Shown one piece after another: positions 56,648-64,000 of a DNA stretch of 64,000 nucleotides. The notes beneath the pieces were generated by a model. It saw only the letters and a list, made by a program, of their open reading frames with translations, was not told the origin of the DNA and did no database searches. Source of the stretch: Flaviflexus massiliensis (GTDB lineage: Bacteria > Actinomycetota > Actinomycetes > Actinomycetales > Actinomycetaceae); NCBI RefSeq assembly GCF_001375495.1, contig NZ_LN831058.1, positions 1,570,768-1,634,767 on the forward strand, given 5' to 3'. The translations under genes and the position numbers were made by a program. Position 1 is the stretch's first letter, and every line of letters begins with the position of its first letter.

Positions 56648-59263
56648 GTGGGCATTTACCTCGACAACTTCTCCGACGCCGTTTCCGCCACCGGAATCAC
56701 GCTCGATTCCTTCCAGGAAGATGCGGCACGGGCACTCGAAGAAGGACGAGACGTTCTCCTGTGCGCACCCACCGGGGCAGGGAAGACGATGGTGGCTCTT
56801 TTTGCCGTGGAAATGTCTTTCGCGACCTCCACCACCTGTATCTACACCACCCCGGTCAAGGCACTGTCGAACCAGAAGTATCGTGAGCTTGTCGCCCGGT
56901 ACGGAAGCGAATACGTGGGCCTGATGACCGGCGATGTCACGATCAATCGGGGCGCCAACATTGTTGTCATGACGACCGAAGTTTTGAGGAACCTGCTGTA
57001 CGCGGGGGAAGACCTGAAAAACCTCGGATACGTCATCCTGGACGAGGTTCACTACCTGGCTGATCCCGAGCGGGGGCCGACGTGGGAAGAAGTAATTCTC
57101 GAACTCGACACCTCCGTCCGGATCGTCTCACTGTCCGCCACCATAGCCAACGCCGACGAATTCCATTCCTGGCTCGAATCCGTACGCGGCAACACCACAC
57201 TCGTCCAAACCTCCCTCCGTCCCGTTCCGCTGCGCCAGCAACTCGTCGTGGGACGCAAACTCCACGACCTCTACGAGGGCGGGGCCTCCGCGACCCTCGG
57301 GGCCGGCAGGAATCCAAACGAACGGGCACTGGGGAGTCTCTCGCGCAAGAAACTCCCCGAACGCATCGGGCCCGGGCAGAGATACAGCCTGCTCCGCCTC
57401 ATGTCCGAACGCGACCTGCTCCCCGCGATCGAGTTTATTTTTTCCCGCAAGGGCTGCGATCAGGCCGTGGCTGACCTTGTCAAAGACAATGTTTCGCTCA
57501 CGACCCGAAATGAACGCAGACTCATTCACCAGGCACTCGACCCCATTCGCGAGCAACTGACCGACCAGGACAAGGCGGTGCTCCGCTTCCGGTCCTTCGA
57601 AAGAGCGCTTGCCAATGGCTATGCGGCCCACCACGCGGGGGTGTACCCGCCCTTCAAGGAACTCATCGAATCGCTCATGCAGCGGGGCCTCATCAAGATC
57701 GTGTACGCGACCGGAACGCTTGCCCTGGGGATTAACATGCCGGTGCGAACAACCGTCATTGAATCACTGACGAAGTTCAACGGCACCGAATTCACCGACC
57801 TGACCGGGATTGAGTACACCCAGCTCATCGGGCGTGCGGGCCGGCGCGGGAAGGACGAAATCGGTCACGCCCTCGTCTATCCCACCACCGACACCGATAC
57901 GGATGTCCTCCTCACCCTCGGAGCAGGCGAACTCGAACCGCTCGAATCGGCGTTCTTCCCCTCCTACAACACCGTGGTCAACGTGCTGGCCGACCACGAC
58001 TACGAGAGCGCCCGCGCCCTGCTCGCCCGTTCCTTTGCCCAATATCAGCGCAACCGGGAAGTCACCAAGCTCGAGGTGACCCGCGAGCGCGTCCGTCTCG
58101 CCCTCGATGAGGAGGCGGAGAAGCTGCGCGGTATGTGCGAGGCGGGGGATGTTGCTGATTATGCGAGACTGCGATCCTCGTCCGCCCGAGCATCATCGTC
58201 GGCACGCAAGAAGGCGAAGAAGGCTTACCGCCACAGGGTTGCCGACTCCTTTGAGTACGCGAACGGCGGCGAGATCATTGCCTACGCCTACGGGACCTCA
58301 CTCGAATATGCTTACGTCACGCAGGTGGATGATGATCGGCTGCGCGTGGCGACGTGGCTGGGGGATCTGGTGTGGCTCACACCTGAGTCAGTTAGATCCG
58401 AGCTGCGTCACGTTGGTGACTACGTGCTGCCGGCAGGGATGAAGCTGCGGGACCCGAGCCAGCGTGAGGTCTTGGCGGACAAGATTGCCGAGTTCGTTGA
58501 GGACCGCGTCACCATTGGCCTGGATGAGGACCTGTTGAAGTCCTGGGATCGCGGCGCGGTCCGGGAAACCCCTGAGCTTCTGGAGCATCCTGTCCATTCG
58601 TGCCCGGACAGGGAGAAGCATCTGGAGGAGGCGACCGCTTTCCTTTCCCTCTCTTCCCAGCTTCGTCATCTTGACTCGTTGCGTGAGTCCTACGATGACT
58701 CCGTCGGTGCGGAGTTCGATGCCACCTGCGACCTGCTTGCCACGGTGGGTGTTCTGCAGGGGGAGAGGGGCGCCTACGTGCTGGGTTCCGGTGCCGCACC
58801 GCTGCGCCGCCTCCATTCGAACGCTGACCTGCTCATCTACGAATGCTTGAAGGATCCGCACTTTGCCGGCCTGTCACCGGTCATGTTGGCTGGCATGCTG
58901 TCCTGCTTCGCATTCAAGGAGCGCAGGGGCCGGGCGCGGCCGCCCGCCGACCCACTGGCGTGGCGAGTGATTCGACACAACCACGAATACCTGAGCGACC
59001 TGGAGGAACGATTCGGGCTTGCCCGGCAACCCGAGATCAGTTCGCATCCGACCACGGCCGTCGTTGCGTGGGCTGAGGGAGCTACTCTGCAAACCTGCCT
59101 CACCATGTCTCAGTTCCTGCCCGGTGACTTCATTAATGGACTGCGTCGGACGGCGGACCTGTTGACGCAGGTCATGCATGCGGCCGAGGGCACACCGGTC
59201 GGGGATTCGGCAGCCACTGCGCGCCGTCTCATCGATCGCCCGGGTGTCACCTCCGTCTTCTAG
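56648..59263 (+). CDS. helY: Ski2/Mtr4-like DEAD/DExH helicase HelY
   Basis: ATP-dependent helicase of the Ski2-like group, an actinobacterial gene that usually follows tatC. The 871 residues show motif I CAPTGAGKTMVALF, motif II LDEVHYLADPERGPTWEE, motif III SLSATIANADEFHSWL, and motif VI YTQLIGRAGRRGKDEIG. The C-terminal half has the DSHCT-like region (LSPVMLAGMLSCFAFKERRG). RNA processing or DNA repair is likely but unproved. GTG start. Confidence 0.93.
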   Translation: MGIYLDNFSDAVSATGITLDSFQEDAARALEEGRDVLLCAPTGAGKTMVALFAVEMSFATSTTCIYTTPVKALSNQKYRELVARYGSEYVGLMTGDVTINRGANIVVMTTEVLRNLLYAGEDLKNLGYVILDEVHYLADPERGPTWEEVILELDTSVRIVSLSATIANADEFHSWLESVRGNTTLVQTSLRPVPLRQQLVVGRKLHDLYEGGASATLGAGRNPNERALGSLSRKKLPERIGPGQRYSLLRLMSERDLLPAIEFIFSRKGCDQAVADLVKDNVSLTTRNERRLIHQALDPIREQLTDQDKAVLRFRSFERALANGYAAHHAGVYPPFKELIESLMQRGLIKIVYATGTLALGINMPVRTTVIESLTKFNGTEFTDLTGIEYTQLIGRAGRRGKDEIGHALVYPTTDTDTDVLLTLGAGELEPLESAFFPSYNTVVNVLADHDYESARALLARSFAQYQRNREVTKLEVTRERVRLALDEEAEKLRGMCEAGDVADYARLRSSSARASSSARKKAKKAYRHRVADSFEYANGGEIIAYAYGTSLEYAYVTQVDDDRLRVATWLGDLVWLTPESVRSELRHVGDYVLPAGMKLRDPSQREVLADKIAEFVEDRVTIGLDEDLLKSWDRGAVRETPELLEHPVHSCPDREKHLEEATAFLSLSSQLRHLDSLRESYDDSVGAEFDATCDLLATVGVLQGERGAYVLGSGAAPLRRLHSNADLLIYECLKDPHFAGLSPVMLAGMLSCFAFKERRGRARPPADPLAWRVIRHNHEYLSDLEERFGLARQPEISSHPTTAVVAWAEGATLQTCLTMSQFLPGDFINGLRRTADLLTQVMHAAEGTPVGDSAATARRLIDRPGVTSVF

Positions 59264-59564
59264 ATAGCGTTCAAACGAGGCAACTCCGGTACCTATTTTG
59301 GCAACCCGGCAACCTACCGTTCGGTAGTGAATGTGGGCCGCTGAGACACGCTGGGAGTGGCGGACACGCCGCGGATTTGTTGGGATTGGCGGAACCTTCA
59401 CCACAATCTGTGACATCGACTTGCGCAAAGGGTGCAGGCTCCTTACCGTAGGTATGACGCACGGCCAGTCCGTGTCTCCCGTCGCCTCTTCGGTAGAAAA
59501 CGCTGGGCACCTGTCCACGGTCCGAGGGAGAGGCGGCGGGATCTTTTTTCGGTAATGTTGGACT
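59264..59564. other. Intergenic region between helY and lnt
   Basis: About 300 bp without a convincing gene. There is a small hairpin CTACC-GTTC-GGTAG (59314-59327) about 50 bp after the helY stop, a weak terminator candidate. Otherwise it must hold the lnt promoter, which I could not locate; a run of T (TCTTTTTTC, near 59545) lies just ahead of lnt. Confidence 0.4.
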
Positions 59565-61055
59565 GTGCTGACTCGTCTTCTCCTCCTGCTGGGTTCTGCC
59601 GCAGGCGGGACCCTCATGTGGGCGGCCTTCGATCCGGTCGATATCGGTTTCTTGGCCTTCCCCGCCCTCGCCATCCTCGCACTCTGCGTCAAAAACCAGC
59701 CCATGTGGTTCGGTTTCATGGCAGGCACCCTGTGGGGACTCGCATTCTTTCTTCCGCTCGTGGAGTGGACTTGGACGGCCGTGGGGGAGCCCCTGCCTTG
59801 GTTAGCCCTGTGCGTGTCGCAAGCCCTGTTCATCGGTGTTGTCGGCGCCATCTGGTCCCGGGTTCTGACATTGAAGGTGGTGCCGGCAGTTCTACTGGGC
59901 GGGTTTGCCTACGCGGGCGTTGAAGTGATCCGGACAAACTGGCCATTTAACGGTTTCCCGTGGGGAATGGTCGCCTTCTCACAGGTCGATACACCGCTCC
60001 TGCGCTCAGCCCCCTATCTCGCTGCCGTCGGGGTCACGCTCCTTACGGTCATGCTCAGCCTGCTCCTTGCCCTCGGCATCTATCAGCTCTTCTTTGAATC
60101 GCGCATAGGCGGCCTTGCCCTCATTCTCAGCGGACCCCTGGTTATTGCGCTGTGCCTGACGCTGTCTCTGCCCGTGCGAGCCGAAGAGACGCTCCGCGTG
60201 GGCTGGGTCCAGGGTGGTCCCGATGTGGGGAAGCACAACGAGGGTCGGGCCCTCAACGTCACCCTCCGCCACGAAGAGGAAACGATGCGGTTGCTCGAGC
60301 AGGGTCCCGAGCTTGACCTCATCGTGTGGCCGGAATCGGCCTCGGACCGCGACGTTCGGCAGACTCCGCAGGCACAGGAGATCGTTGAACGAGTCAGCAC
60401 GGAAGCGGGAGTGCCGCTCCTGCTTGGCACCCAGGAGTACGTGGATGATGGTCGGTATAACGACTACACGGTCTGGGTTGATGGCGAATTGATCGACACC
60501 TACTCCAAGTCACGACCCGTGCCTTTTGGGGAATATATCCCGCTTAGAGATTTCTTCTCCAACTTCACCGATGCCGTTGACCAGGTATCGACCGACATGC
60601 TCCCCGGTGAGGGGCCAGCCACCGTCACGGTTCCCGTGGCGGGAGTCGAGCACGTTCTGGCGGTGCCGATCTGCTTCGAGATCGCTGTCGATGATGTGGT
60701 CCGAGATGCTGTCATGGCAGGCGGCACCGCCCTGATCGTCCCCGTCAACTCCGCCTCCTTCGGAGACAGTGCCGAATCACGACAGCAGATGGCACAAACC
60801 CAGTTCCGTGCGGCCGAGTTTTCCCGTGCGGCACTCCAGGTCTCCACCATCGGAGTATCGGGAGTTGTCATGCCCAACGGCACCGTCACCGACATGTCAA
60901 ACAACGGTGAGGCCGCCTCAGGTGTCGCGACAATCCCGCTTCGCACCGACCTCACCTCCGCGGCCACCAATGGCTCCATCTACCGAGTCGGGGCGATCCT
61001 TGGCGCGCTTCTGTCTCTTGTGTGGGCGTTTGCCCTCAGGAAGGAACGATCATGA
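59565..61055 (+). CDS. lnt: Apolipoprotein N-acyltransferase
   Basis: Membrane enzyme that adds the third acyl chain to lipoproteins. The 496 residues begin with several membrane segments (about 1-205), followed by a nitrilase domain with the triad visible as Glu in IVWPESASDRDV, Lys in YSKSRPVPFGEYIP, and Cys in VPICFEIAVDDVV. A final membrane helix (about 468-490) closes it. GTG start. ppm1 overlaps by 4 nt; the two are fused in M. tuberculosis. Confidence 0.93.
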   Translation: MLTRLLLLLGSAAGGTLMWAAFDPVDIGFLAFPALAILALCVKNQPMWFGFMAGTLWGLAFFLPLVEWTWTAVGEPLPWLALCVSQALFIGVVGAIWSRVLTLKVVPAVLLGGFAYAGVEVIRTNWPFNGFPWGMVAFSQVDTPLLRSAPYLAAVGVTLLTVMLSLLLALGIYQLFFESRIGGLALILSGPLVIALCLTLSLPVRAEETLRVGWVQGGPDVGKHNEGRALNVTLRHEEETMRLLEQGPELDLIVWPESASDRDVRQTPQAQEIVERVSTEAGVPLLLGTQEYVDDGRYNDYTVWVDGELIDTYSKSRPVPFGEYIPLRDFFSNFTDAVDQVSTDMLPGEGPATVTVPVAGVEHVLAVPICFEIAVDDVVRDAVMAGGTALIVPVNSASFGDSAESRQQMAQTQFRAAEFSRAALQVSTIGVSGVVMPNGTVTDMSNNGEAASGVATIPLRTDLTSAATNGSIYRVGAILGALLSLVWAFALRKERS

Positions 61056-61792
61056 AACCGATCGTCATCATCCCTACCTACAACGAGATCGAGACCCTTC
61101 CGTCGACACTCGACCGGGTGAAAAGTGTTCTTCCCGAGATCGACATCCTCGTGGTCGATGATGGGTCTCCTGACGGGACGGGAGACTACGCAGACACGAG
61201 AGCGGCAGCGGATGCCACGATTCACGTTCTCCACCGCCCCGGTAAGGGTGGCCTTGCCGCCGCCTATCTCGCGGGATTCGCCTGGGCCTTGGAATCGGAC
61301 TACACGCATGTGGTGCAAATGGATGCCGATGGTTCTCATCGGGCAGGGGATCTGAAGAACATGCTCGAGCGGGCTGATGGGGCGGATGAACCGGATCTCG
61401 TCATCGGCTCGCGGTGGGTTCCCGGAGGGGGAGTGGTGAATTGGCCGCGCAGCCGCCAATACCTCTCCCGCTTAGGCAACCTTTACAACCGGGCGGCTCT
61501 CGGCCTGCCGTACGCCGACATCACCGCTGGCTTCAGGGTGTACCGTGCCGATACGCTCCGGGCACTCGATCTCAACGATGTCGAGATCGTCGGCTACTAC
61601 TGGCAGACGGATATGACCCAGCGGCTCCATGACCATGGCGCCCACATTGTTGAGGAACCCATTACGTTCCACGAACGGGAGGCGGGCGAATCCAAGCTGT
61701 CATCGACAATCTTCTTTGAATCCCTCAAAGAGTCGACGAAGCGCGGATTCCGCCACCACACCTCGCTAGCGAAGTCGATCACCAAACGATAG
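61052..61792 (+). CDS. ppm1: Polyprenol monophosphomannose synthase
   Basis: GT2 glycosyltransferase that loads mannose from GDP-mannose onto polyprenyl phosphate, the donor for cell-wall mannolipids and protein mannosylation. The 246 residues show IIPTYNEIETLPSTL, DILVVDDGSPDGTGDYAD, VVQMDADGSHRAGDL, and GSRWVPGGGVVNWPRSRQYL. I use the ATG at 61052, behind AGGAAGGA, overlapping lnt by 4 nt. This gene and lnt both serve lipid-linked surface synthesis. Confidence 0.94.
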   Translation: MKPIVIIPTYNEIETLPSTLDRVKSVLPEIDILVVDDGSPDGTGDYADTRAAADATIHVLHRPGKGGLAAAYLAGFAWALESDYTHVVQMDADGSHRAGDLKNMLERADGADEPDLVIGSRWVPGGGVVNWPRSRQYLSRLGNLYNRAALGLPYADITAGFRVYRADTLRALDLNDVEIVGYYWQTDMTQRLHDHGAHIVEEPITFHEREAGESKLSSTIFFESLKESTKRGFRHHTSLAKSITKR

Positions 61793-61899
61793 CCGGGCAC
61801 TCTCGGGGCTCACTTGGGCTCCCAATGGTTGGCACCGTACGTTAGGTCGATTCGTAGGCCCCGGATCGTTGAATTGGGTCTGAGAATGAGTTGAAGGAT

Positions 61900-61944
61900 G
61901 AGGAGGGGCCGGCATGATCCAAGTGGATCGACCGGCCCCTCCTC
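61900..61944. terminator. Bidirectional terminator between ppm1 and rbpA
   Basis: GAGGAGGGGCCGG (61900-61912) and CCGGCCCCTCCTC (61932-61944) form a perfect 13-bp GC-rich stem, with a second hairpin GATCC-AAGT-GGATC inside. It lies between convergent genes and could stop both. Confidence 0.85.
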
Positions 61945-61966
61945 GACTTCTTAGTACCCGGGTGGG

Positions 61967-62317
61967 TTATGACATGCGGGAGCGCATACCCCTCTTGTTG
62001 ATGAGAGCCATGCGTTCATCAAGCAGTTCGTCAAGCTCTTCAATGGTGCGACGTTCGCGAAGCATGTCCCAGTGGGTGCGCTGTGGCTTCACCTTCTTGG
62101 TGTCCTCCGGCTCCTCGGCATTCTCGAGGAGCGCGTTCGCGCCACAGTGGCATTCCCACAGTGCCGGCACGTCTGCTTCCTCCGCGAAAGTCTTGTGGAA
62201 CACGTGACCGTTCGGGCAGGTGTACGTGTGCTCGGACCGTGGAACAAAGCGCACGCCCTCGTCGGTTTCGAGCGAGGAAGCACCAATTTTCATGCCACGA
62301 AGTGATCGTTCAGCCAT
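61967..62317 (-). CDS. rbpA: RNA polymerase-binding protein RbpA
   Basis: Actinobacterial activator that binds RNA polymerase sigma-A holoenzyme and stabilises promoter opening. The 116-residue protein starts MAERSLRGMKIGASSLETD at the ATG at 62317, with AAGGAGAAG upstream; a longer in-frame opening is rejected. A zinc-binding core shows CPNGH and WECHCGANALLEN, and the sigma-interacting tail has THWDMLRERRTIEELDELL. Confidence 0.96.
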   Translation of the reverse strand: MAERSLRGMKIGASSLETDEGVRFVPRSEHTYTCPNGHVFHKTFAEEADVPALWECHCGANALLENAEEPEDTKKVKPQRTHWDMLRERRTIEELDELLDERMALINKRGMRSRMS

Positions 62318-62378
62318 TCTTCTCCTTAAATCTGCACCTAGTGCAACGCGGGTGAGCCCCACTTTGTTCCAAATACGG

Positions 62379-64000
62379 CTAATTCAGTTTATTGCCCAGG
62401 CTGTCGGCCGCCCGGATGAGACCCAGGTGGGAGAATGCTTGGGGAAAGTTCCCAGCAAGGCGCGACTGAACCGGTGAATATTCCTCTGCCAAGAGACCTA
62501 GCGGAGAGGCAATGCCCACGAGTGCATCCATCAGTTTTCTCGCTTCTTCAATTCGTCCTGTCATGGCGTACTGCTCGACCAGCCAGAAGGTGCAGATGAG
62601 GAAAGGATATTCATCCCCTTCCAAGCCATCCACCCGACCAGCGGTCCGGTAGCGGTGTACAAATCCAGCATTATCCACCAGGTCTTTTTCAATCCGGGCC
62701 ACGGTCGAGAGCATCTTCGGATCGTCATAGGCGCAGTAGCCCACCTGGGGAAGCTGGAGAAGAGAAGCATCGACTTCGGCCGCACCGTAGGTCTGGGTGT
62801 AGGACTGAATTTCCTCATTCCAGCCCTTTTCTTCGATCTCCTGTGCGAGCCTGTCTCGCAACTGCTCCCAGTGTTCAATCGGCCCATCATAGCCAAAGTC
62901 GCGTACGGCGCTGATCCCGCGGTCGAATGCCGCCCACATCATCACCCGCGAATGGGTGAAGGTCGTCAGTTCGCCCCTCATCTCCCAAATGCCGTGCTCG
63001 GGTCGATCAAAGTTTTCTTCCGCAAACTTCAGGAGTTCTTTTTGAAGCCCCCAGGAGCGCTCAGTTTCCTTCATCCCGGCGCGGCGCAACTTGTCGAGAG
63101 CCAGCATGACCTCGCCGACAACGTCGCCCTGGAATTGCCCCGCGGCCCCGTTACCGATGCGGACCGGGGTCGAGCTTTCGTAACCGGGCAGGTGGTGGAG
63201 CTCAAACTCGGGCAGGTGCCGTTCCCCCGCGAGCCCATACATGATCCGCAGCGAATGCGTGTCACCGGCGATTGCACGCAGGAGCCAGTCGCGCCACGCG
63301 AGTGCCCCGTCGGTGAAGCCGTGGGCGACGAGTGCCTCAATCGTGAGTGCCGAATCGCGCAGCCACGTGTAGCGGTAGTCCCAGTTCCTTGAGCCACCGA
63401 ACTCCTCGGGAAGCGAGATGGTGGCGGCCGCAACGATCCCACCGGTGCGGTTGTCGGTCAGTGCACGCAGCACGAGCAGGGAGCGAACAATCTCTGCCGA
63501 GTAGGGACCGCGAACATCGATCTTCTCCGCCCACTTGTTCCAGTAAACAGCGGTGATCGCTTCAAGGACGGTATGGTCTTCCACTTCGGGGACCGGTTCG
63601 TACGAGGGCGACCACACCATGGTCCAGCACTCGCTCTCGCCCTCCCTCAGTGTGTACGTGCCGCCGTGCGAGTAGCCTTCAGGGGAGAGCCTGGGACCAA
63701 ACAGGTGGATCGAGGTCGGTCCCGCAATTGCCGCGAGCGCCCACTCATCCCGTACCTTGACTTTCTCCACCCACGGAACCGAAGCACCGTAGTTGAATCG
63801 GAGGCGAAGATCATGCTCAATCTCGACCGTGCCCTCGGTGCAGGTTACAGACCGCACCACGTCGGATTCTTTGAACTGTCGTGTGTTGACGGGCATGAAC
63901 TCGGTGATGGTGGCTTTCCCGGTGGGCGTTACCCACTGCGAGTCAACAATGAACGTGTTGTCCCGGTAGCTGCGGTGCAGGAGTGTCCCGTCCTTGGGGG
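62379..64000 (-). CDS. Glycoside hydrolase family 15 protein (trehalase/glucoamylase-like), cut by window end
   Basis: (alpha/alpha)6-barrel glycosidase; family members split trehalose or related alpha-glucans. About 540 C-terminal residues are in the window and the frame runs off the upper edge, so the N-terminus is missing; an internal ATG at 63896 is not the real start. Family marks are GGSRNWDYRYTWLRDSALTI and EFGGSRNWDY context, ITAVYWNKWAEKID, and the C-terminal FSHLGLIRAADSLG. Substrate cannot be decided; a trehalase role is plausible in actinobacteria. It lies upstream of rbpA on the same strand. Confidence 0.9.
   Translation of the reverse strand, partial: PKDGTLLHRSYRDNTFIVDSQWVTPTGKATITEFMPVNTRQFKESDVVRSVTCTEGTVEIEHDLRLRFNYGASVPWVEKVKVRDEWALAAIAGPTSIHLFGPRLSPEGYSHGGTYTLREGESECWTMVWSPSYEPVPEVEDHTVLEAITAVYWNKWAEKIDVRGPYSAEIVRSLLVLRALTDNRTGGIVAAATISLPEEFGGSRNWDYRYTWLRDSALTIEALVAHGFTDGALAWRDWLLRAIAGDTHSLRIMYGLAGERHLPEFELHHLPGYESSTPVRIGNGAAGQFQGDVVGEVMLALDKLRRAGMKETERSWGLQKELLKFAEENFDRPEHGIWEMRGELTTFTHSRVMMWAAFDRGISAVRDFGYDGPIEHWEQLRDRLAQEIEEKGWNEEIQSYTQTYGAAEVDASLLQLPQVGYCAYDDPKMLSTVARIEKDLVDNAGFVHRYRTAGRVDGLEGDEYPFLICTFWLVEQYAMTGRIEEARKLMDALVGIASPLGLLAEEYSPVQSRLAGNFPQAFSHLGLIRAADSLGNKLN

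Noticed and set aside
61022-61051. Extended N-terminus for ppm1 from GTG 61022
   Set aside because: The ATG at 61052 has AGGAAGGA and the usual ATGA overlap with lnt, and the GT2 domain starts right there.
1-64000. CRISPR arrays, tRNA or rRNA genes, phage or complete insertion sequences
   Set aside because: No regular repeat-spacer pattern, cloverleaf, rRNA segment, integrase or transposase motif was seen when reading both strands; a covariance-model search would be needed to exclude small RNAs.

Overview
This window is chromosomal DNA of a moderately high-GC actinobacterium, most likely of the Actinomycetaceae; the family is an inference from gene content. Actinobacterial markers present are rbpA, the mycobacterial-type integration host factor mihF, a PriA without helicase motifs, pafBC next to tatA/tatC and helY, an lnt-ppm1 pair and an EF-P with the PGKGP loop. 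Most of the window is dense housekeeping operons on the plus strand with 1-4 bp overlaps. No tRNA, rRNA, CRISPR array, phage or intact insertion sequence was seen.

Layout. 1-4.8 kb: 5' end of a DEAD-box helicase gene, an MFS transporter (both minus), then aspS and a GNAT gene ending at a strong terminator. 4.8-10.2 kb: accessory block with an AraC-like relic, an unlisted 50-residue Cys/His protein with its own RBS and terminator, a DUF2249 protein, two polytopic membrane proteins and a copper nitrite reductase (NirK/AniA type) with an extra N-terminal cupredoxin domain. 10.3-16.1 kb: DCC thiol-disulfide protein, a heavily broken MMPL transporter gene, an AGCS symporter and a broken LytR-CpsA-Psr gene. 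16.2-43.1 kb: rarA, rpsD, DUF948, alaS, ruvX, mltG, aroE, prepilin peptidase, aroC, fused aroKB, a degenerate shikimate-kinase-like gene, efp, nusB, the pyr operon (PyrR-type RNA element, pyrR, pyrB, pyrC, carA, carB, pyrF), mihF, gmk, rpoZ, coaBC, metK and priA. 43.1-44.7 kb: gene-poor, AT-richer stretch with a frameshifted MarR gene. 44.7-47.7 kb: fmt, rsmB, rpe. 47.7-49.6 kb: FMN riboswitch, then a RibX/RibY-type flavin uptake permease and binding lipoprotein without an adjacent ATPase. 49.7-61.8 kb: hisE, hisG, PH-like protein, DUF3866 (minus), pafB, pafC, tatA, tatC, a diacylglycerol kinase-like gene, helY, lnt, ppm1. 61.9-64 kb: rbpA and a GH15 glycosidase on the minus strand, the latter cut by the window end.

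How it fits together. The core genes supply translation (aspS, alaS, rpsD, efp, fmt, rsmB), transcription (nusB, rpoZ, rbpA), the shikimate pathway, UMP synthesis from carbamoyl phosphate, cofactor synthesis (coaBC, metK), flavin uptake under FMN control, protein export and lipoprotein maturation. Decayed genes (MMPL, LCP, MarR, AraC) sit only in the accessory gaps between these operons. The items most worth a second look are the 50-residue Cys/His protein, the shikimate-kinase-like protein without kinase motifs, the nitrite reductase block, and the FMN riboswitch transporter with an apparent Shine-Dalgarno-sequestering hairpin.
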